Shown here in pieces: positions 19,713 to 29,973 of a stretch of DNA of 64,000 nt. The position numbers were made by a program, and so were the translations under genes. The DNA comes from Sinorhizobium sp. A49. Lineage in GTDB: Bacteria; Pseudomonadota; Alphaproteobacteria; Rhizobiales; Rhizobiaceae. The notes beneath the pieces were generated by a model. It was given only the letters and a program-made list of their open reading frames with translations, did not search any database and was not told the origin of the DNA. The DNA lies in assembly GCF_002002725.1 (NCBI RefSeq), contig NZ_MUNW01000035.1, positions 1-64,000 on the forward strand. Direction: 5' to 3'. How positions within the stretch are numbered: position 1 is the stretch's first letter; every line of letters begins with the position of its first letter.

Positions 19713-19749
19713 AATAAAAAAGGCCGGCGGACCGCATGCGATCCGCCGG
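19713..19749 (-). terminator. Intrinsic terminator of rpsO
   Basis: CCGGCGGA (19724-19731) pairs with TCCGCCGG (19742-19749). The minus strand continues with TTTTTTTATTAT, so the rpsO transcript should stop before pnp. Confidence 0.88.
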
Positions 19750-19758
19750 GCAAGTCGC

Positions 19759-20028
19759 TTAGCGACGGATGCCGAGGGCACCAATCAGCTTGGTGTAGCG
19801 CGCTTCGTCTTTCTTCTTCAGATAGTCGAGGAGCGAACGACGGCTGGAAACCATCGCGAGAAGACCACGGCGGGAATGGTTATCCTTCTTGTGGCCCTTG
19901 AAGTGTTCGGTCAGGTTGTTGATCCGTTCCGTCAGGATAGCTACCTGGACTTCCGGAGAACCGGTGTCGCCTTCAACGGTTGCGTATTCCTTGATGAGCT
20001 GAGCCTTACGCTCTGCAGCAATCGACAT
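19759..20028 (-). CDS. rpsO: 30S ribosomal protein S15
   Basis: An 89-residue protein, the normal length for S15, which binds 16S rRNA and helps assemble the platform of the 30S subunit. Conserved segments are [15 protein letters not shown] (about 22-36), [19 protein letters not shown] (46-64) and the C-terminal LIGALGIRR. It lies upstream of pnp with its own terminator. Confidence 0.98.
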   Translation of the reverse strand: MSIAAERKAQLIKEYATVEGDTGSPEVQVAILTERINNLTEHFKGHKKDNHSRRGLLAMVSSRRSLLDYLKKKDEARYTKLIGALGIRR

Positions 20029-20198
20029 CGGATGATCCTTTCGATTTCGAGGATTTAGGGACGCCTTCAGCCGGGATGTCGTCCAGCTGCGGCCGTGAAT
20101 GCAATGGGCATGCGCCTTTTGCTGGCGTGCCTATAACCGAATTGGATGAAAAAGGAAAGGGTCATGAAAATAGCCCTTCTGCATGGATCGGCCACCTC

Positions 20199-20540
20199 TC
20201 AATTGGCAGGCGGTCGCGGGTGCATCGGCGCCGACTTCCACCTGTCGCCGCCAACCGAAACACAATCGAGATAGGCCGAGAACACCCAGCCAAGTTCTCC
20301 CGTATCGCTCGAAACAAGCGCCCAGCCTTTGCCCGCGTACCGGCGCTCTTCAACCCGGCGAACCTTACTGCCGTTGGTGAGTGACGTGACAATCCGGCCA
20401 TTCGGTTCCGTGCGGACATTGAGCGGCGTGCCCGTCGGATCCGTAACAACACAGGCCACATCCTGGCTGGTGGCGGGCGCCGAAGCCGTCAGGCTCAAGA
20501 CAGCCGAGAGGATACAGAGGCGAACTTTTCGGACCCGCAT
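20199..20540 (-). CDS. Exported SH3-domain protein
   Basis: A 113-residue protein. ATG 20540 is chosen because GAAGGGG lies 6-8 nt upstream; other in-frame starts are at 20546 and 20567. A signal peptide covers about residues 1-25 (LCILSAVLSLTASAPATSQ). The rest is a bacterial SH3 domain: TPLNVRTEPNGRIVTSLTNG then WALVSSDTGELGWVFSAYL. Such domains often bind cell-wall peptides. It is downstream of the HWE kinase by 44 bp on the same strand and may be co-transcribed. Confidence 0.75.
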   Translation of the reverse strand: MRVRKVRLCILSAVLSLTASAPATSQDVACVVTDPTGTPLNVRTEPNGRIVTSLTNGSKVRRVEERRYAGKGWALVSSDTGELGWVFSAYLDCVSVGGDRWKSAPMHPRPPAN

Positions 20541-20584
20541 TGCCATCCCCTTCAAAACGAACTTCATAACGTCCCGCGTAAGCC

Positions 20585-22270
20585 TTAAGGTTCCGCGTCG
20601 TCTCCATCGCCGTCCTTGGCATTGCGCGGAATGTTGATGCGCCACTCGATGCCATCAGGGTGCATGATCCGTTCCAGCTCGGCCTTCAGCGCCATGCCGA
20701 GCATGCGCTCCAGCACCAGCGTTCCAAAGCCCTTGCGGCGCGGGGTCGTCGGCGCCTCGATGTCTGCCCCTTCCTCGCGCCAGCGAATGGCAATGCCCTC
20801 GTCGGACAGCGCCCAGGAGAGCTTGACCACGCCGGTGGTATTGGCAAGCGCGCCATACTTCGTTGCGTTCGTCGCCAGCTCATGCAGCGCCATGCCGAGC
20901 GTCTGGGCGCTCTCCGTGTCCAACCTTAAAGGCGGACCTGACAGGACCACGCGCTTGGGATCATCGGGCGTGAACGGCTGCAGCTGATTCTGGGCAAGCT
21001 CGCGGAAATCAACACCCTGCGCGGCATTGGCAATCATCAGATCGGTAGACCGGGCAAGGCCGGCGATGCGCTTGCGGAAGGATTCGGCGAAATCGGCGAC
21101 GCTTTCGGCCGAGTGCACCGACTGGTTCAACATCGACTGGATCACCGTCAGCTGGTTCTTCGAGCGGTGTGCAACCTCGCGCATGAGGAAGCGGATTTCG
21201 CCCTCGGCCTTGGTGCGCGACGCAGCCGCCTTGGCTAGGGCGGCCGAGACGGTTTCGACTTCGGCGATAATATGCGGGCGCGGCTCGATTCGCTCGCCGG
21301 CGCCGAGGCGGCGCGCATCGAGTGCGACGAGCTTGACGCCCTGTGACAGGAGCCGGGCAATCGCCAACGATCCGGCGACGGCAATGCCGGCAAAGATGAT
21401 GCCTCCGAGCGACAGCCAGAGGAACGACCATGCAGCCGGCGCATCCACCGTGGCGCGCGGCGCCCAGGCGATGATCCGCCAGCCGGTGATGACGGAAAAC
21501 TCCGTCGCCACACGATAGGCCGTGCCGTTCTCGGTGATGTTGCGCACGCCGATGCTGATCGCCGGCACCTTGTCGAGGAAGAACGGTTCGCCCGCCTTGA
21601 CCGCAGCATCGGACGAAATGATGACCTTGCCGTTGCCGTCCACGAGCGCCGCATTCCAGCCAGGCGACAGCGTCTCGCGGTTCACGGCCTTGGCCATGCT
21701 CTCGGCGTTCTGCGTCAAGGTCAACAGATAGTCCTCGCCGGTGGGAAGTTTCGCCGGCAGATAGACGTTGAAGACCCATTTTCCGGCGGTCTCGCCAAAG
21801 AAGACGTTGGAGACCAGCGGTGCGCCATTGTTGGTGAAGGCCCGCTCCACGGATTCCGGATCGGAACCCTTGCCAAGCGGCGTGCCGAAGGGCACGCGGG
21901 TGTTCATGAGCTGATCGTGCTTGCGGTCGATGACGATCAGATAGGAGTCGGTGTCGGCGAGCGCGGTCGAGGCCCGGCGATAGAAGGCTTCCATGTTGCC
22001 GCCCTCGACTGCCGGCGCCGTCGAGAGCACCTTCAGCGTCGTCAGCATGCCCTCGACATCGCGCTCGACGATGCGGGTCACCGATCCGGTCGATGCCTGC
22101 AGCAGCGCCGTGATCACCTGCTCCTGCGCGTCGACGCTGCGCTTCAGCACCACAAGCGAGAAGATGAACGCCGGCACGATCGCGATGAGAAGCAGCGATG
22201 TCAGGTAAAAACGAAAGGGCCGCGTCATGCGGTGGCGAATAAAATCGAGAGCTGTCGCCAGGCGACCCAC
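20585..22270 (-). CDS. HWE-family sensor histidine kinase with extracytoplasmic sensor
   Basis: I use GTG 22270, which follows GGAAGGGAG by 6 nt; GTG 22312 is an alternative. The 561-residue protein has a first membrane segment near residues 20-42, a periplasmic dCache-like sensor of about 210 residues, a second segment near 255-280, a HAMP-like linker, then the dimerisation box MREVAHRSKNQLTVIQS. The ATPase domain has ALHELATNATKYGAL and a degenerate G-box (RRKGFGTLVLERML). The RWRE sequence (IRWREEG) and the H-box with RSKNQL mark the HWE/HisKA_2 class, common in rhizobia and often linked to general stress signalling. No response regulator is adjacent. Confidence 0.88.
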   Translation of the reverse strand: MGRLATALDFIRHRMTRPFRFYLTSLLLIAIVPAFIFSLVVLKRSVDAQEQVITALLQASTGSVTRIVERDVEGMLTTLKVLSTAPAVEGGNMEAFYRRASTALADTDSYLIVIDRKHDQLMNTRVPFGTPLGKGSDPESVERAFTNNGAPLVSNVFFGETAGKWVFNVYLPAKLPTGEDYLLTLTQNAESMAKAVNRETLSPGWNAALVDGNGKVIISSDAAVKAGEPFFLDKVPAISIGVRNITENGTAYRVATEFSVITGWRIIAWAPRATVDAPAAWSFLWLSLGGIIFAGIAVAGSLAIARLLSQGVKLVALDARRLGAGERIEPRPHIIAEVETVSAALAKAAASRTKAEGEIRFLMREVAHRSKNQLTVIQSMLNQSVHSAESVADFAESFRKRIAGLARSTDLMIANAAQGVDFRELAQNQLQPFTPDDPKRVVLSGPPLRLDTESAQTLGMALHELATNATKYGALANTTGVVKLSWALSDEGIAIRWREEGADIEAPTTPRRKGFGTLVLERMLGMALKAELERIMHPDGIEWRINIPRNAKDGDGDDAEP

Positions 22271-22487
22271 GGCACTCTCCCTTCCCTCTTGCGAAACCTG
22301 CGCCAACTGCACCGCCTCTCAATTGCCGAGCCGCGCGTCGCATCGCGCGGTGGTCCCGACCGCCGAACGGCTGCCGTCAACCGCCCGCTTGCAACCCGGA
22401 AACGGAATCGTTTTCAATCAGCCGCAAGCCCTTGGGTCGGATCATGCGTCAGCGATGCGGCAAAGGCAAATGCCGGGATCGAGCGGA

Positions 22488-23423
22488 TCAGCCGACGGAG
22501 AAGACGCGCTTGGGACGGAACTCGCCCTCGGCTATTTCGCCGATGGCAATCAGCTTGCCGCGGGTTGTCGCATAGGCCTCGGGCGTTGCCAGCGGCGCGT
22601 CTCGGCCGCGCAGGATGATGGGATTGCCCATCTTCAGCCGGTGCGCCTGGTCGTCGCTGACGGCGATATGCGGCAGGCTGGAGAGCGCCTCACCGGTTTC
22701 GATGACGAAGGCGTCGAGTGCTGCGAGCCGCTCCCCTTCGTCTTCGATCTTCTCCAGCGCGACGAGATCGGCGAGCGGCACCATGTCATCCTCGCCGAAC
22801 GGCGCCACGAAGGTGCGCCGCAGCGAGGCGATGTGGCCGAAACAGCCGAGGTCGCGGCCCATGTCGCGGGCAATAGAGCGGACATAGGTGCCCTTGCCGC
22901 ATTCGATCTCGAACTGGGCGAGATTGGGCGTGGCGCCGAGCAGCGTCAGGCGAAAGACTTCGACTTCACGCGCCGGGATATCTACGGTCTCGCCTTCGCG
23001 GGCGAGATCGTAGGCGCGCTCGCCGTCGATCTTGATCGCCGAGAACTGTGGCGGCACCTGGCTGATGACGCCGGTGTAGTTCGGCAACTGCGCGCGGATC
23101 GCCTCTTCCGTCGGGCGTGTATCCGAGGCATGCGTCACTTGGCCCTCGAGGTCATCGGTCGAGCGTTCTTCGCCCCAGGCCACGGTGAATTCATAAATCT
23201 TGCGGCCGTCCATGACATAGGGAACGGTCTTGGTCGCGTCGCCAAGGGCGATCGGCAGCATGCCGGAGGCCAGCGGATCGAGTGTGCCGGCATGGCCCGC
23301 CTTCTGCGCCTTGAACAGCCACTTGATCTTGGAGACAGCTTCGGTCGAGCCGAAATCGAGCGGCTTGTCGAGGATCAGCCAGCCGGAAATCGGCCGGCCC
23401 TTGGGTTTACGCGGTTTGGACAT
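22488..23423 (-). CDS. truB: tRNA pseudouridine(55) synthase
   Basis: A 311-residue enzyme that makes pseudouridine 55 in the T loop of tRNAs. The catalytic Asp49 lies in [14 protein letters not shown]. Other conserved blocks are [17 protein letters not shown] (14-30), TDDLEGQV and [15 protein letters not shown]. Last gene of the rimP-nusA-ylxR-infB-rbfA-truB cluster, with 8 bp from rbfA. Confidence 0.97.
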   Translation of the reverse strand: MSKPRKPKGRPISGWLILDKPLDFGSTEAVSKIKWLFKAQKAGHAGTLDPLASGMLPIALGDATKTVPYVMDGRKIYEFTVAWGEERSTDDLEGQVTHASDTRPTEEAIRAQLPNYTGVISQVPPQFSAIKIDGERAYDLAREGETVDIPAREVEVFRLTLLGATPNLAQFEIECGKGTYVRSIARDMGRDLGCFGHIASLRRTFVAPFGEDDMVPLADLVALEKIEDEGERLAALDAFVIETGEALSSLPHIAVSDDQAHRLKMGNPIILRGRDAPLATPEAYATTRGKLIAIGEIAEGEFRPKRVFSVG

Positions 23424-23431
23424 GAACTCTT

Positions 23432-23836
23432 CTATTCTTCGTCGGTATTCGGGTCGAGATCGCGGCTCACTTCGGGAGAGCGAAGCAGGGCGTCGATCTT
23501 CTTGTAGTTGTCGAAGCTCGTATCATCACGGAAGCGAACCTCCGGCATGTACTTCAACTGGCGCAGTTGTGGGCCGAGACGGCCGCGGATGTACTTGGCG
23601 TGCTTGTTCAGCGCCTCGATGACCTCGGCATGGTCGGGAACGCCGAGCGGCGTCACGAAGGCGGTGGCGATCTTCAGATCGGGCGACATGCGGACTTCGG
23701 AAATCGCGATCAGCGTCTTCTCGATCACAGGGTCGCGGACGTCGCCCCGCTGCAGAACCTGCGTGATCGCGGCGCGCACCTGTTCGGCGATGCGCAGCAT
23801 GCGCTGATTAGGGGCAGAGGATGTGGCTCTGGTCAT
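23432..23836 (-). CDS. rbfA: 30S ribosome-binding factor A
   Basis: A 134-residue KH-like cold-shock and 30S maturation factor. It matches RbfA throughout: [19 protein letters not shown] at the N terminus, then [17 protein letters not shown], and [22 protein letters not shown] near the C terminus. It lies between infB (73 bp) and truB (8 bp). Confidence 0.96.
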   Translation of the reverse strand: MTRATSSAPNQRMLRIAEQVRAAITQVLQRGDVRDPVIEKTLIAISEVRMSPDLKIATAFVTPLGVPDHAEVIEALNKHAKYIRGRLGPQLRQLKYMPEVRFRDDTSFDNYKKIDALLRSPEVSRDLDPNTDEE

Positions 23837-23909
23837 TGGTCAATACCTCAAAAAAATGCGAGCGCCGAAGGATAACCCGGCGCCCGCACAATTTCTAATC
23901 GGACGGATC

Positions 23910-26609
23910 TTACAGCGTCCGCGTGATGTGTTCGACGCGGAAGCACTCGATCGTGTCGCCGGCGCGGATGTCTTCGTAGTTCTCGAACGCCATACCGCAT
24001 TCCTGACCGACGTTGACTTCCGAGACTTCGTCCTTGAAGCGCTTGAGCGTCTTGAGCTTGCCTTCGTGGATGACGACGTTGTCGCGAACCAGACGGACGC
24101 CGACGCCACGCTCGACCTTGCCTTCGGTGACGCGGCAACCTGCGACCTTGCCGACCTTGGTGATGTTGAACACCTCCAGGATCTCGGCGTTGCCGAGGAA
24201 GGTTTCGCGACGCTCGGGCGAAAGCAGGCCGGACATCGCCGCCTTAACGTCATCCACCAGATCGTAGATGATGTTGTAGTAGCGGATTTCGATGCCTGCA
24301 CGCTCGGCTGCCGAACGGGCCTGGGTGTTGGCACGGACGTTGAAGCCGATGATGGCGGCGTTCGATGCTTCGGCGAGCGAGATATCCGACTCGGTGATAC
24401 CGCCGGCGCCCGAATGGACGATGCGCGCACGCACTTCGTCGGTTCCGAGCTTCTCCAGCGCACCGGTGATCGCTTCGATCGAACCCTGCACGTCGCCCTT
24501 GATGACGAGCGGGAACTCCTTCAGACCGGAGGTCTGAAGCTGGGTCATCATCTGCTCGAGCGAACCACGCGAACCGGACTGACGGGCAACCGCCTTGTCG
24601 CGGGCAAGCCGCAGACGGTATTCCGAGATCTCGCGGGCGCGGCTCTCGTTTTCGACGACGGCGAACCGGTCGCCGGCTGCCGGGGTACCCGACAGGCCGA
24701 GAACTTCGACCGGCATCGACGGCCCGGCTTCCTTGACATGTTCACCCTTGTCGTTGACCAGGGCACGCACACGGCCCCACTGGTCGCCGGCAACGATGAT
24801 CTGGCCCGGACGCAGCGTGCCCTTCTGAACGAGCACGGTCGCAACCGCGCCCCGGCCACGGTCGAGCTCGGCTTCAACCACCGTACCTTCGGCCGTCCGG
24901 TTCGGATCGGCCTTGAGGTCGAGGATTTCGGCCTGGAGCAGGATCGCTTCGAGCAGCTTGTCGAGATTGGTGCCGGCCTTCGCCGAGACTTCGACGTCGA
25001 GAACTTCACCACCCATGGATTCCACGAAGACTTCGTGCTGCAGAAGTTCGGTGCGAACCTTCTGGGCATTGGCCGACGGCTTGTCGATCTTGTTGATCGC
25101 CACGATGATCGGAACACCAGCCGCCTTGGCGTGGTTGATGGATTCGATCGTCTGCGGCATCACGCTGTCGTCGGCCGCAACCACCAGAATGGCAATGTCG
25201 GTCGCCTGGGCACCACGAGCACGCATGGCGGTGAACGCCGCGTGGCCGGGGGTGTCGATGAAGGTGATCTTGTGACCGTTCTGCTCGACCTGGTAGGCGC
25301 CGATATGCTGGGTGATGCCACCCGCTTCGCCGGCAACCACGTTTGCATGACGGATGGCGTCGAGCAGCGAGGTCTTGCCGTGGTCGACGTGACCCATGAT
25401 CGTGACGATCGGCGGACGCGATACCAGTTCGTCCTCGATGTCGGACACGTTGAAGATGCCTTCTTCGACGTCGGACTCGGAAACGCGCTTGACGGTGTGG
25501 CCGAATTCGCCGGCGATGAGTTCAGCCAGGTCGGCGTCGATCAGATCGCCGGGCTTCATCATCTGCCCTTCCTTCATCAGGTACTTGATGACGTCGACGG
25601 CGCGTTCGGACATGCGCTGCGACAGTTCCTGGATCGTGATGGTTTCCGGCAGAACGACTTCGCGCGAAATCTTCTCGCGGGTCTCCTGCATCTGGCTGCG
25701 CCGAGCCTTCTCCTGACGGCGACGCATCGCCGACAGCGAACGGGCGCGCTGGCCGGCATCCTCGTCGGCAGCGGTGGTCAGCGTCAGCTTGCCCTGGCGG
25801 CGACCGTCGTCACCCTTGGGTCGGGTCACCGGCTTTGCAGGCTCCGGACGCACGACCTTGCCACGAACCGGGCTTGCGCCGGGACGCGGGCTACGATCTT
25901 CATCCTTTTCGTTGTCGACCTTGCGGCCGCGCAGAGCACCGGCCGGAGCCGGCGTCGGAAGTCCGGTTGCCGGGGCAGCCGGCCGTCCAGCCTGCGGGCG
26001 GTTGTCGACGCGACGCTCGGTGGTTCCAGGTGCGCGAGCTGCCACGGGGCGCTCTTCGACAACCTCTTCGACCTTTGCTTCGGGCGCGACAGCCGGGCGG
26101 GCTGCTTCTTCTGCGGCGCGGCGTGCGGCGTCTTCCTTCTCCTGCAGGAGACGGGCTTCTTCCTCACGCTTGCGGCGCGCTTCGTTCTCGGCGCGGACGA
26201 TCGCTTCTTCCGCTTCGCGGATCTGCGCTTCGGCCAGAGCACGGCGGCGCGCATCGATCTCACCGGCGGAAAGCTGGTTCAGAACGACGCCGACGCGCGG
26301 ACGGTTCGCCTGGTTGGCTTCCTGGCGGGTCTGATGCTGCTGCGGCTGCGGTGCCGGACGGCCCGAAGGCTGCGGCGGAGCCGGACGCTGTTCAACCGGC
26401 CGGGTAGCGGGAGTAGCGGCAACCGGCGTGATCGGGCGCTCGTCCTTCGGGCGATGGAAGGGGCGTTTCTTGGTTTCGACCACGACCGCCTTGGTGCGGC
26501 CACGGCCCATGTCCTGACGCACGGTCCCCTGCGAAACCCCATGGGGTTTCAGGGTCAGCGTCTTCTTGCCTGCTGCGCTGCCTGTCTTGTCGTCGTTGTT
26601 GTCGGTCAT
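23910..26609 (-). CDS. infB: Translation initiation factor IF-2
   Basis: An 899-residue GTPase that places fMet-tRNA on the 30S and promotes subunit joining. The long N-terminal region (1-300) is basic and proline/alanine-rich, with a coiled stretch of repeated EAR/RRK near 115-170. It is followed by an IF2_N domain (320-370). The G domain has GHVDHGKT (406-413), DTPGH (452-456) and NKID (506-509). Domains II to IV follow, ending [18 protein letters not shown]. Size is usual for rhizobia. Confidence 0.98.
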   Translation of the reverse strand: MTDNNDDKTGSAAGKKTLTLKPHGVSQGTVRQDMGRGRTKAVVVETKKRPFHRPKDERPITPVAATPATRPVEQRPAPPQPSGRPAPQPQQHQTRQEANQANRPRVGVVLNQLSAGEIDARRRALAEAQIREAEEAIVRAENEARRKREEEARLLQEKEDAARRAAEEAARPAVAPEAKVEEVVEERPVAARAPGTTERRVDNRPQAGRPAAPATGLPTPAPAGALRGRKVDNEKDEDRSPRPGASPVRGKVVRPEPAKPVTRPKGDDGRRQGKLTLTTAADEDAGQRARSLSAMRRRQEKARRSQMQETREKISREVVLPETITIQELSQRMSERAVDVIKYLMKEGQMMKPGDLIDADLAELIAGEFGHTVKRVSESDVEEGIFNVSDIEDELVSRPPIVTIMGHVDHGKTSLLDAIRHANVVAGEAGGITQHIGAYQVEQNGHKITFIDTPGHAAFTAMRARGAQATDIAILVVAADDSVMPQTIESINHAKAAGVPIIVAINKIDKPSANAQKVRTELLQHEVFVESMGGEVLDVEVSAKAGTNLDKLLEAILLQAEILDLKADPNRTAEGTVVEAELDRGRGAVATVLVQKGTLRPGQIIVAGDQWGRVRALVNDKGEHVKEAGPSMPVEVLGLSGTPAAGDRFAVVENESRAREISEYRLRLARDKAVARQSGSRGSLEQMMTQLQTSGLKEFPLVIKGDVQGSIEAITGALEKLGTDEVRARIVHSGAGGITESDISLAEASNAAIIGFNVRANTQARSAAERAGIEIRYYNIIYDLVDDVKAAMSGLLSPERRETFLGNAEILEVFNITKVGKVAGCRVTEGKVERGVGVRLVRDNVVIHEGKLKTLKRFKDEVSEVNVGQECGMAFENYEDIRAGDTIECFRVEHITRTL

Positions 26610-26714
26610 TCCGTTCCGTTCCTAGCGATCAGGGCCGGATGCGTATCACCTGACCCTGTCTTCCAAATTGTCTCAAACAATGTACGCGATGCCGGATTTT
26701 GCCGGTGACGCGCG

Positions 26715-27413
26715 TCATTGCTGTGGCTTGCCAGCGCCGCCTTCGGCCCGGACCGGGACGGATCCACGGTACTTTTCGAGCATGATTGCGCGCTTCACTA
26801 CACCCTCACCCGCCTGCCCTGCAAGCGTTGCGGCATGGATAAAAGCATTACTTCCCAAAAGGCCCTCCATTTCCGCCGCCGAAAAGGGGCGGAACGCGGG
26901 TATTTCCGTTTCATCTTCAACCACAAAGCTCATCGCCTTGCGGGCCTGGTCAATCTTGCGGACGCCGTCGGCGGCCGCATCGTTCGCGTGAAAGACGGCG
27001 AGCGCCGCCAATCCACGAACGGCCTGTTCCGTCTTCGTCGCGCCGGAGATGAACTGGGCCGCCTTGCGCGCCATGTTCATCATCCCGGCAAGCTGCTCGA
27101 CGAGCAGCCTGTCCACGTCGTCGGCCAGCGTCGCATCGACCTTGACGTCGGCCTTCAAGGCACGAGCGAAGAGCTTCTTCGCCATGGCCCTTTCAACCAG
27201 CGCCCGCTCCGCCTTGATCCAGCAGCCGCGCCCCGGAAGCTGACGCTTCAGATCGGGAACGATGCGGCCGTCGGGTCCGGCGACGAAGCGGATCAGATCG
27301 TCGGGCGAGCCACTCTCGCGCGTCACGATGCAAGTCCGGGTGCTGCCGCTCTTGTCCTTCGGACCATTGTCCGAAGGCAGAGCGTCAGCGTCAGTCGATG
27401 CGGTGGTCGCCAT
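26715..27413 (-). CDS. YlxR/L7Ae-type RNA-binding protein
   Basis: A 232-residue protein joining two known RNA-binding modules. A YlxR (DUF448) domain (about 25-100: RTCIVTRESGSPDDLIRF, then LPGRGCWIKA) is followed by an L7Ae-like domain (about 105-200: MMNMARKAAQFISGATKTEQ). This fusion is common in alphaproteobacteria in the nusA-infB operon. The start overlaps the nusA stop by one base (TGATG), indicating coupled translation. YlxR is a nucleoid or RNA-associated regulator in Firmicutes; the role here is not established. Confidence 0.9.
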   Translation of the reverse strand: MATTASTDADALPSDNGPKDKSGSTRTCIVTRESGSPDDLIRFVAGPDGRIVPDLKRQLPGRGCWIKAERALVERAMAKKLFARALKADVKVDATLADDVDRLLVEQLAGMMNMARKAAQFISGATKTEQAVRGLAALAVFHANDAAADGVRKIDQARKAMSFVVEDETEIPAFRPFSAAEMEGLLGSNAFIHAATLAGQAGEGVVKRAIMLEKYRGSVPVRAEGGAGKPQQ

Positions 27414-29029
27414 CAGGCGTCCTGTTCCGCGCCTTCGGCAACCTCGATCGCCTCTTCTTCTTCCTGCTCGACGGCAAGATCGTCTTCCGTGATCCAGCCG
27501 GCCGCAAGGCGAGCCTGCACGATCATGGCTTCAGCATCGGCGCGCGAAACCTCGAACTTCGAGAACGTGCCCTCGAAGCGCTTGGTCTCGCCATCCTTGC
27601 GTTCGCTCCAGCCGACCAGGTCGTCGGCGGCGCAACCGGCAAAGTCCTCGATGGTCTTGATGCCTTCCTCGCCGAGCGCGACCAGCATCGGGCTGGTCAG
27701 GCCATTGATCGTGCGCAGTTCGTCGGCAACGCCGAGTTCCTTGCGCTTGGCATCCATCTCGGCTTCGAGCCTGTCCAGGAATTCGCGGGCGCGGGTCTGG
27801 ATTTCGGTGGCGGTTTCGTCGTCGAAGCCGTCGATCGAAGCGATTTCGTCGAGATCGACATAGGCGAGCTCCTCGACGGCTGCGAAGCCTTCGGAAGCCA
27901 GAACCTGGCCGACCATTTCATCGACGTCGAGCGAATCCATGAACAGGTTGGTCCGCTCGTTGAATTCCTTCTGGCGACGTTCGCTTTCTTCCTGCTCGGT
28001 GAGGATGTCGATATCCCAGCCGGTCAGCTGCGAAGCGAGGCGAACGTTTTGGCCGCGACGGCCGATGGCGAGCGACAGCTGCTCGTCCGGCACCACGACT
28101 TCGATGCGCTCTGCGTCTTCGTCGAGAACGACCTTGGCGACTTCGGCCGGCTGCAGCGCGTTGACGATGAACGATGCCGGATCCTGCGACCACGGAATGA
28201 TATCGATCTTTTCGCCCTGCAACTCGCCGACAACGGCCTGAACGCGCGAACCGCGCATACCGACGCAGGCGCCGACAGGATCGATCGAACTATCATTCGA
28301 GATCACGGCGATCTTGGCGCGCGAACCTGGGTCACGGGCAACCGACTTGATCTGGATGATGCCGTCGTAGATTTCAGGCACTTCCATGGTGAAGAGCTTG
28401 ACCATGAACTGCGGATGCGTGCGCGACAGGAAGATCTGCGGCCCGCGCTGTTCGCGGCGAACGTCGTAGACGAAGGCACGGACTCGGTCGCCGTAGCGCA
28501 TGTTTTCGCGCGGGATCATCTCGTCGCGACGGATGATGCCTTCGCCACGGCCGAGATCGACGATGACGTTGCCGTATTCGACGCGCTTGACGGTGCCGTT
28601 GACGATCTCGCCGACGCGATCCTTGAATTCGTCGAACTGGCGGTCACGCTCGGCTTCGCGAACCTTCTGCACGATGACCTGCTTGGCCGACTGGGCGGCG
28701 ATACGGCCGAAATCCATCGGCGGCAGCGGGTCGGCAATGAAGTCGCCGAGCTTGGCGTCCGGGTTGCGGTCGCGGGCCAGTTCGAGCGGGATCTGGGTGG
28801 AATAGTCTTCCGCCTTCTCGACCACTTCCAGCAGGCGCTGCAGGCGGATTTCACCGGTCTTGGAATTGATGTCGGCGCGGATGTTGGATTCCGAACCATA
28901 GCGGGAGCGTGCGGCCTTCTGGATCGCATCGGCCATCGCGGCCAGAACGATCTCGCGGTCGATCACCTTTTCGCGTGCCACTGCATCTGCGATCTGCAGA
29001 AGCTCGAGCCGGTTAGCACTGACTGCCAT
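27413..29029 (-). CDS. nusA: Transcription termination/antitermination factor NusA
   Basis: A 538-residue protein with the NusA order: N-terminal RNAP-binding domain ([18 protein letters not shown] start), S1 domain (about 135-200), two KH domains (about 230-345, with [19 protein letters not shown]) and two acidic HhH-type AR repeats at the C terminus. ATG 29029 has GGAG 7 nt upstream; the ORF extends 11 codons further without support. It acts in pausing, termination and antitermination. It is the second gene of the operon after rimP (48 bp). Confidence 0.97.
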   Translation of the reverse strand: MAVSANRLELLQIADAVAREKVIDREIVLAAMADAIQKAARSRYGSESNIRADINSKTGEIRLQRLLEVVEKAEDYSTQIPLELARDRNPDAKLGDFIADPLPPMDFGRIAAQSAKQVIVQKVREAERDRQFDEFKDRVGEIVNGTVKRVEYGNVIVDLGRGEGIIRRDEMIPRENMRYGDRVRAFVYDVRREQRGPQIFLSRTHPQFMVKLFTMEVPEIYDGIIQIKSVARDPGSRAKIAVISNDSSIDPVGACVGMRGSRVQAVVGELQGEKIDIIPWSQDPASFIVNALQPAEVAKVVLDEDAERIEVVVPDEQLSLAIGRRGQNVRLASQLTGWDIDILTEQEESERRQKEFNERTNLFMDSLDVDEMVGQVLASEGFAAVEELAYVDLDEIASIDGFDDETATEIQTRAREFLDRLEAEMDAKRKELGVADELRTINGLTSPMLVALGEEGIKTIEDFAGCAADDLVGWSERKDGETKRFEGTFSKFEVSRADAEAMIVQARLAAGWITEDDLAVEQEEEEAIEVAEGAEQDA

Positions 29030-29077
29030 CTCATGTCTCCGTCTGGTTGCAGGGGGCCTCAAGCACCGCCCCGGCTT

Positions 29078-29698
29078 TTATTCTTCGATAGGTGAATCTT
29101 CGTCTTCGAAATTCTCGTTCGCGGCGCGCGCTGCCTTCGCCTTCTTGTCGGCTGTCAGGGCGTCGCGGATCAGATCGTCGGTCAGGATCAACCGCGCTTC
29201 CGCAAGCGTGGTGAACGGAATGGTGACCGTCGCTTCCTCGCCATAGGCAGGCTGATCGCGCTCGATCTGGAAACCATCCGCATCCACGGACACGATCTTA
29301 CCACGGAAACGCTTGCGGCCCTCGACCAGCACCGAGGTTTCGCATTTCAGGAGGTGACCCTGCCAGCGGACGAAATCCGATTTGCGAACCATCGGGCGAT
29401 CGATGCCGGGCGACGACACTTCCAGATGATACGCCTTGTCGACCGGATCTTCCACATCGAGAACCGGGGAAATGGCCATCGAGATCGCTTCGCAATCTTC
29501 GACGGTCATGGTGCCGTCGTTGCGCTCGGCCATGATCTGCAGCGTCATGCCGTTCTGGCCCGACATGCGCACGCGCACCAGGCGATAGCCCATCGGCGTC
29601 AGCACCGGTTCGATGATGTCGGCAATGCGCTGATCAAGACCGGTTTCGGTGATCAGGCGGGGTTCATGCTCATTTTCAGCGGTTGTCGGATCGGACAA
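29078..29698 (-). CDS. rimP: Ribosome maturation factor RimP
   Basis: A 206-residue 30S assembly factor. The N-terminal domain has [20 protein letters not shown] and [12 protein letters not shown]. The signature [14 protein letters not shown] is near residues 92-105, followed by the SH3-like C-terminal domain. I choose TTG 29698 ([10 protein letters not shown]) because AGGAGA lies 6 nt upstream and homologues start here; an ATG five codons earlier (29713) overlaps that site. The C terminus is extended and acidic. First gene of the operon. Confidence 0.93.
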   Translation of the reverse strand: MSDPTTAENEHEPRLITETGLDQRIADIIEPVLTPMGYRLVRVRMSGQNGMTLQIMAERNDGTMTVEDCEAISMAISPVLDVEDPVDKAYHLEVSSPGIDRPMVRKSDFVRWQGHLLKCETSVLVEGRKRFRGKIVSVDADGFQIERDQPAYGEEATVTIPFTTLAEARLILTDDLIRDALTADKKAKAARAANENFEDEDSPIEE

Positions 29699-29720
29699 AC
29701 GATGTCTCCTCATGGGACCG

Positions 29721-29758
29721 GGTAATAAAAAAGAGCGGGTCCTGACGGGCCCACTCTT
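29721..29758 (-). terminator. Terminator-like hairpin in the rimP leader (candidate attenuator)
   Basis: On the minus strand AAGAGTGGG pairs with CCCGCTCTT (one G-T) around a 10-nt loop and runs into TTTTTTATTACC. It lies between the predicted rimP promoter and its start codon, so it would stop transcripts before the operon unless read through. Confidence 0.7.
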
Positions 29759-29784
29759 CATCTACCGATCAAGAATTTGAGGCC

Positions 29785-29813
29785 CATATACGCCTCGTTG
29801 CCGCAAATTGCAA
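29785..29813 (-). promoter_or_regulatory. Sigma70-type promoter of the rimP-nusA-infB operon
   Basis: The -35 is TTGCAA (29808-29813), the spacer 17 bp, and the -10 TATATG (29785-29790, minus strand). The predicted start near 29778 gives a leader of about 80 nt that contains the terminator-like hairpin. Confidence 0.6.
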
Positions 29814-29973
29814 GGTGTTCGACCGGAGGCGGTCCAACGCGCTCCATCGGTGCGGGCGGCAGGCAATCAATGCGACGGCAAGTTTCAGCGGCTGGCACTT
29901 CGGTCTTCGAGGTTTATAACAGGCAACGAACCGCTTCGATATCGCAATTAAAAGACACGAGAGAGAAGACGAG

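Noticed and set aside
17240-19714. 824-aa plus-strand frame antisense to pnp
   Set aside because: A shadow of the high-GC pnp gene with no recognisable domain and no ribosome site.
23823-26708. 961-aa plus-strand frame antisense to infB
   Set aside because: Opposite strand of IF-2, whose GTPase motifs fix the true frame. Low-complexity product.
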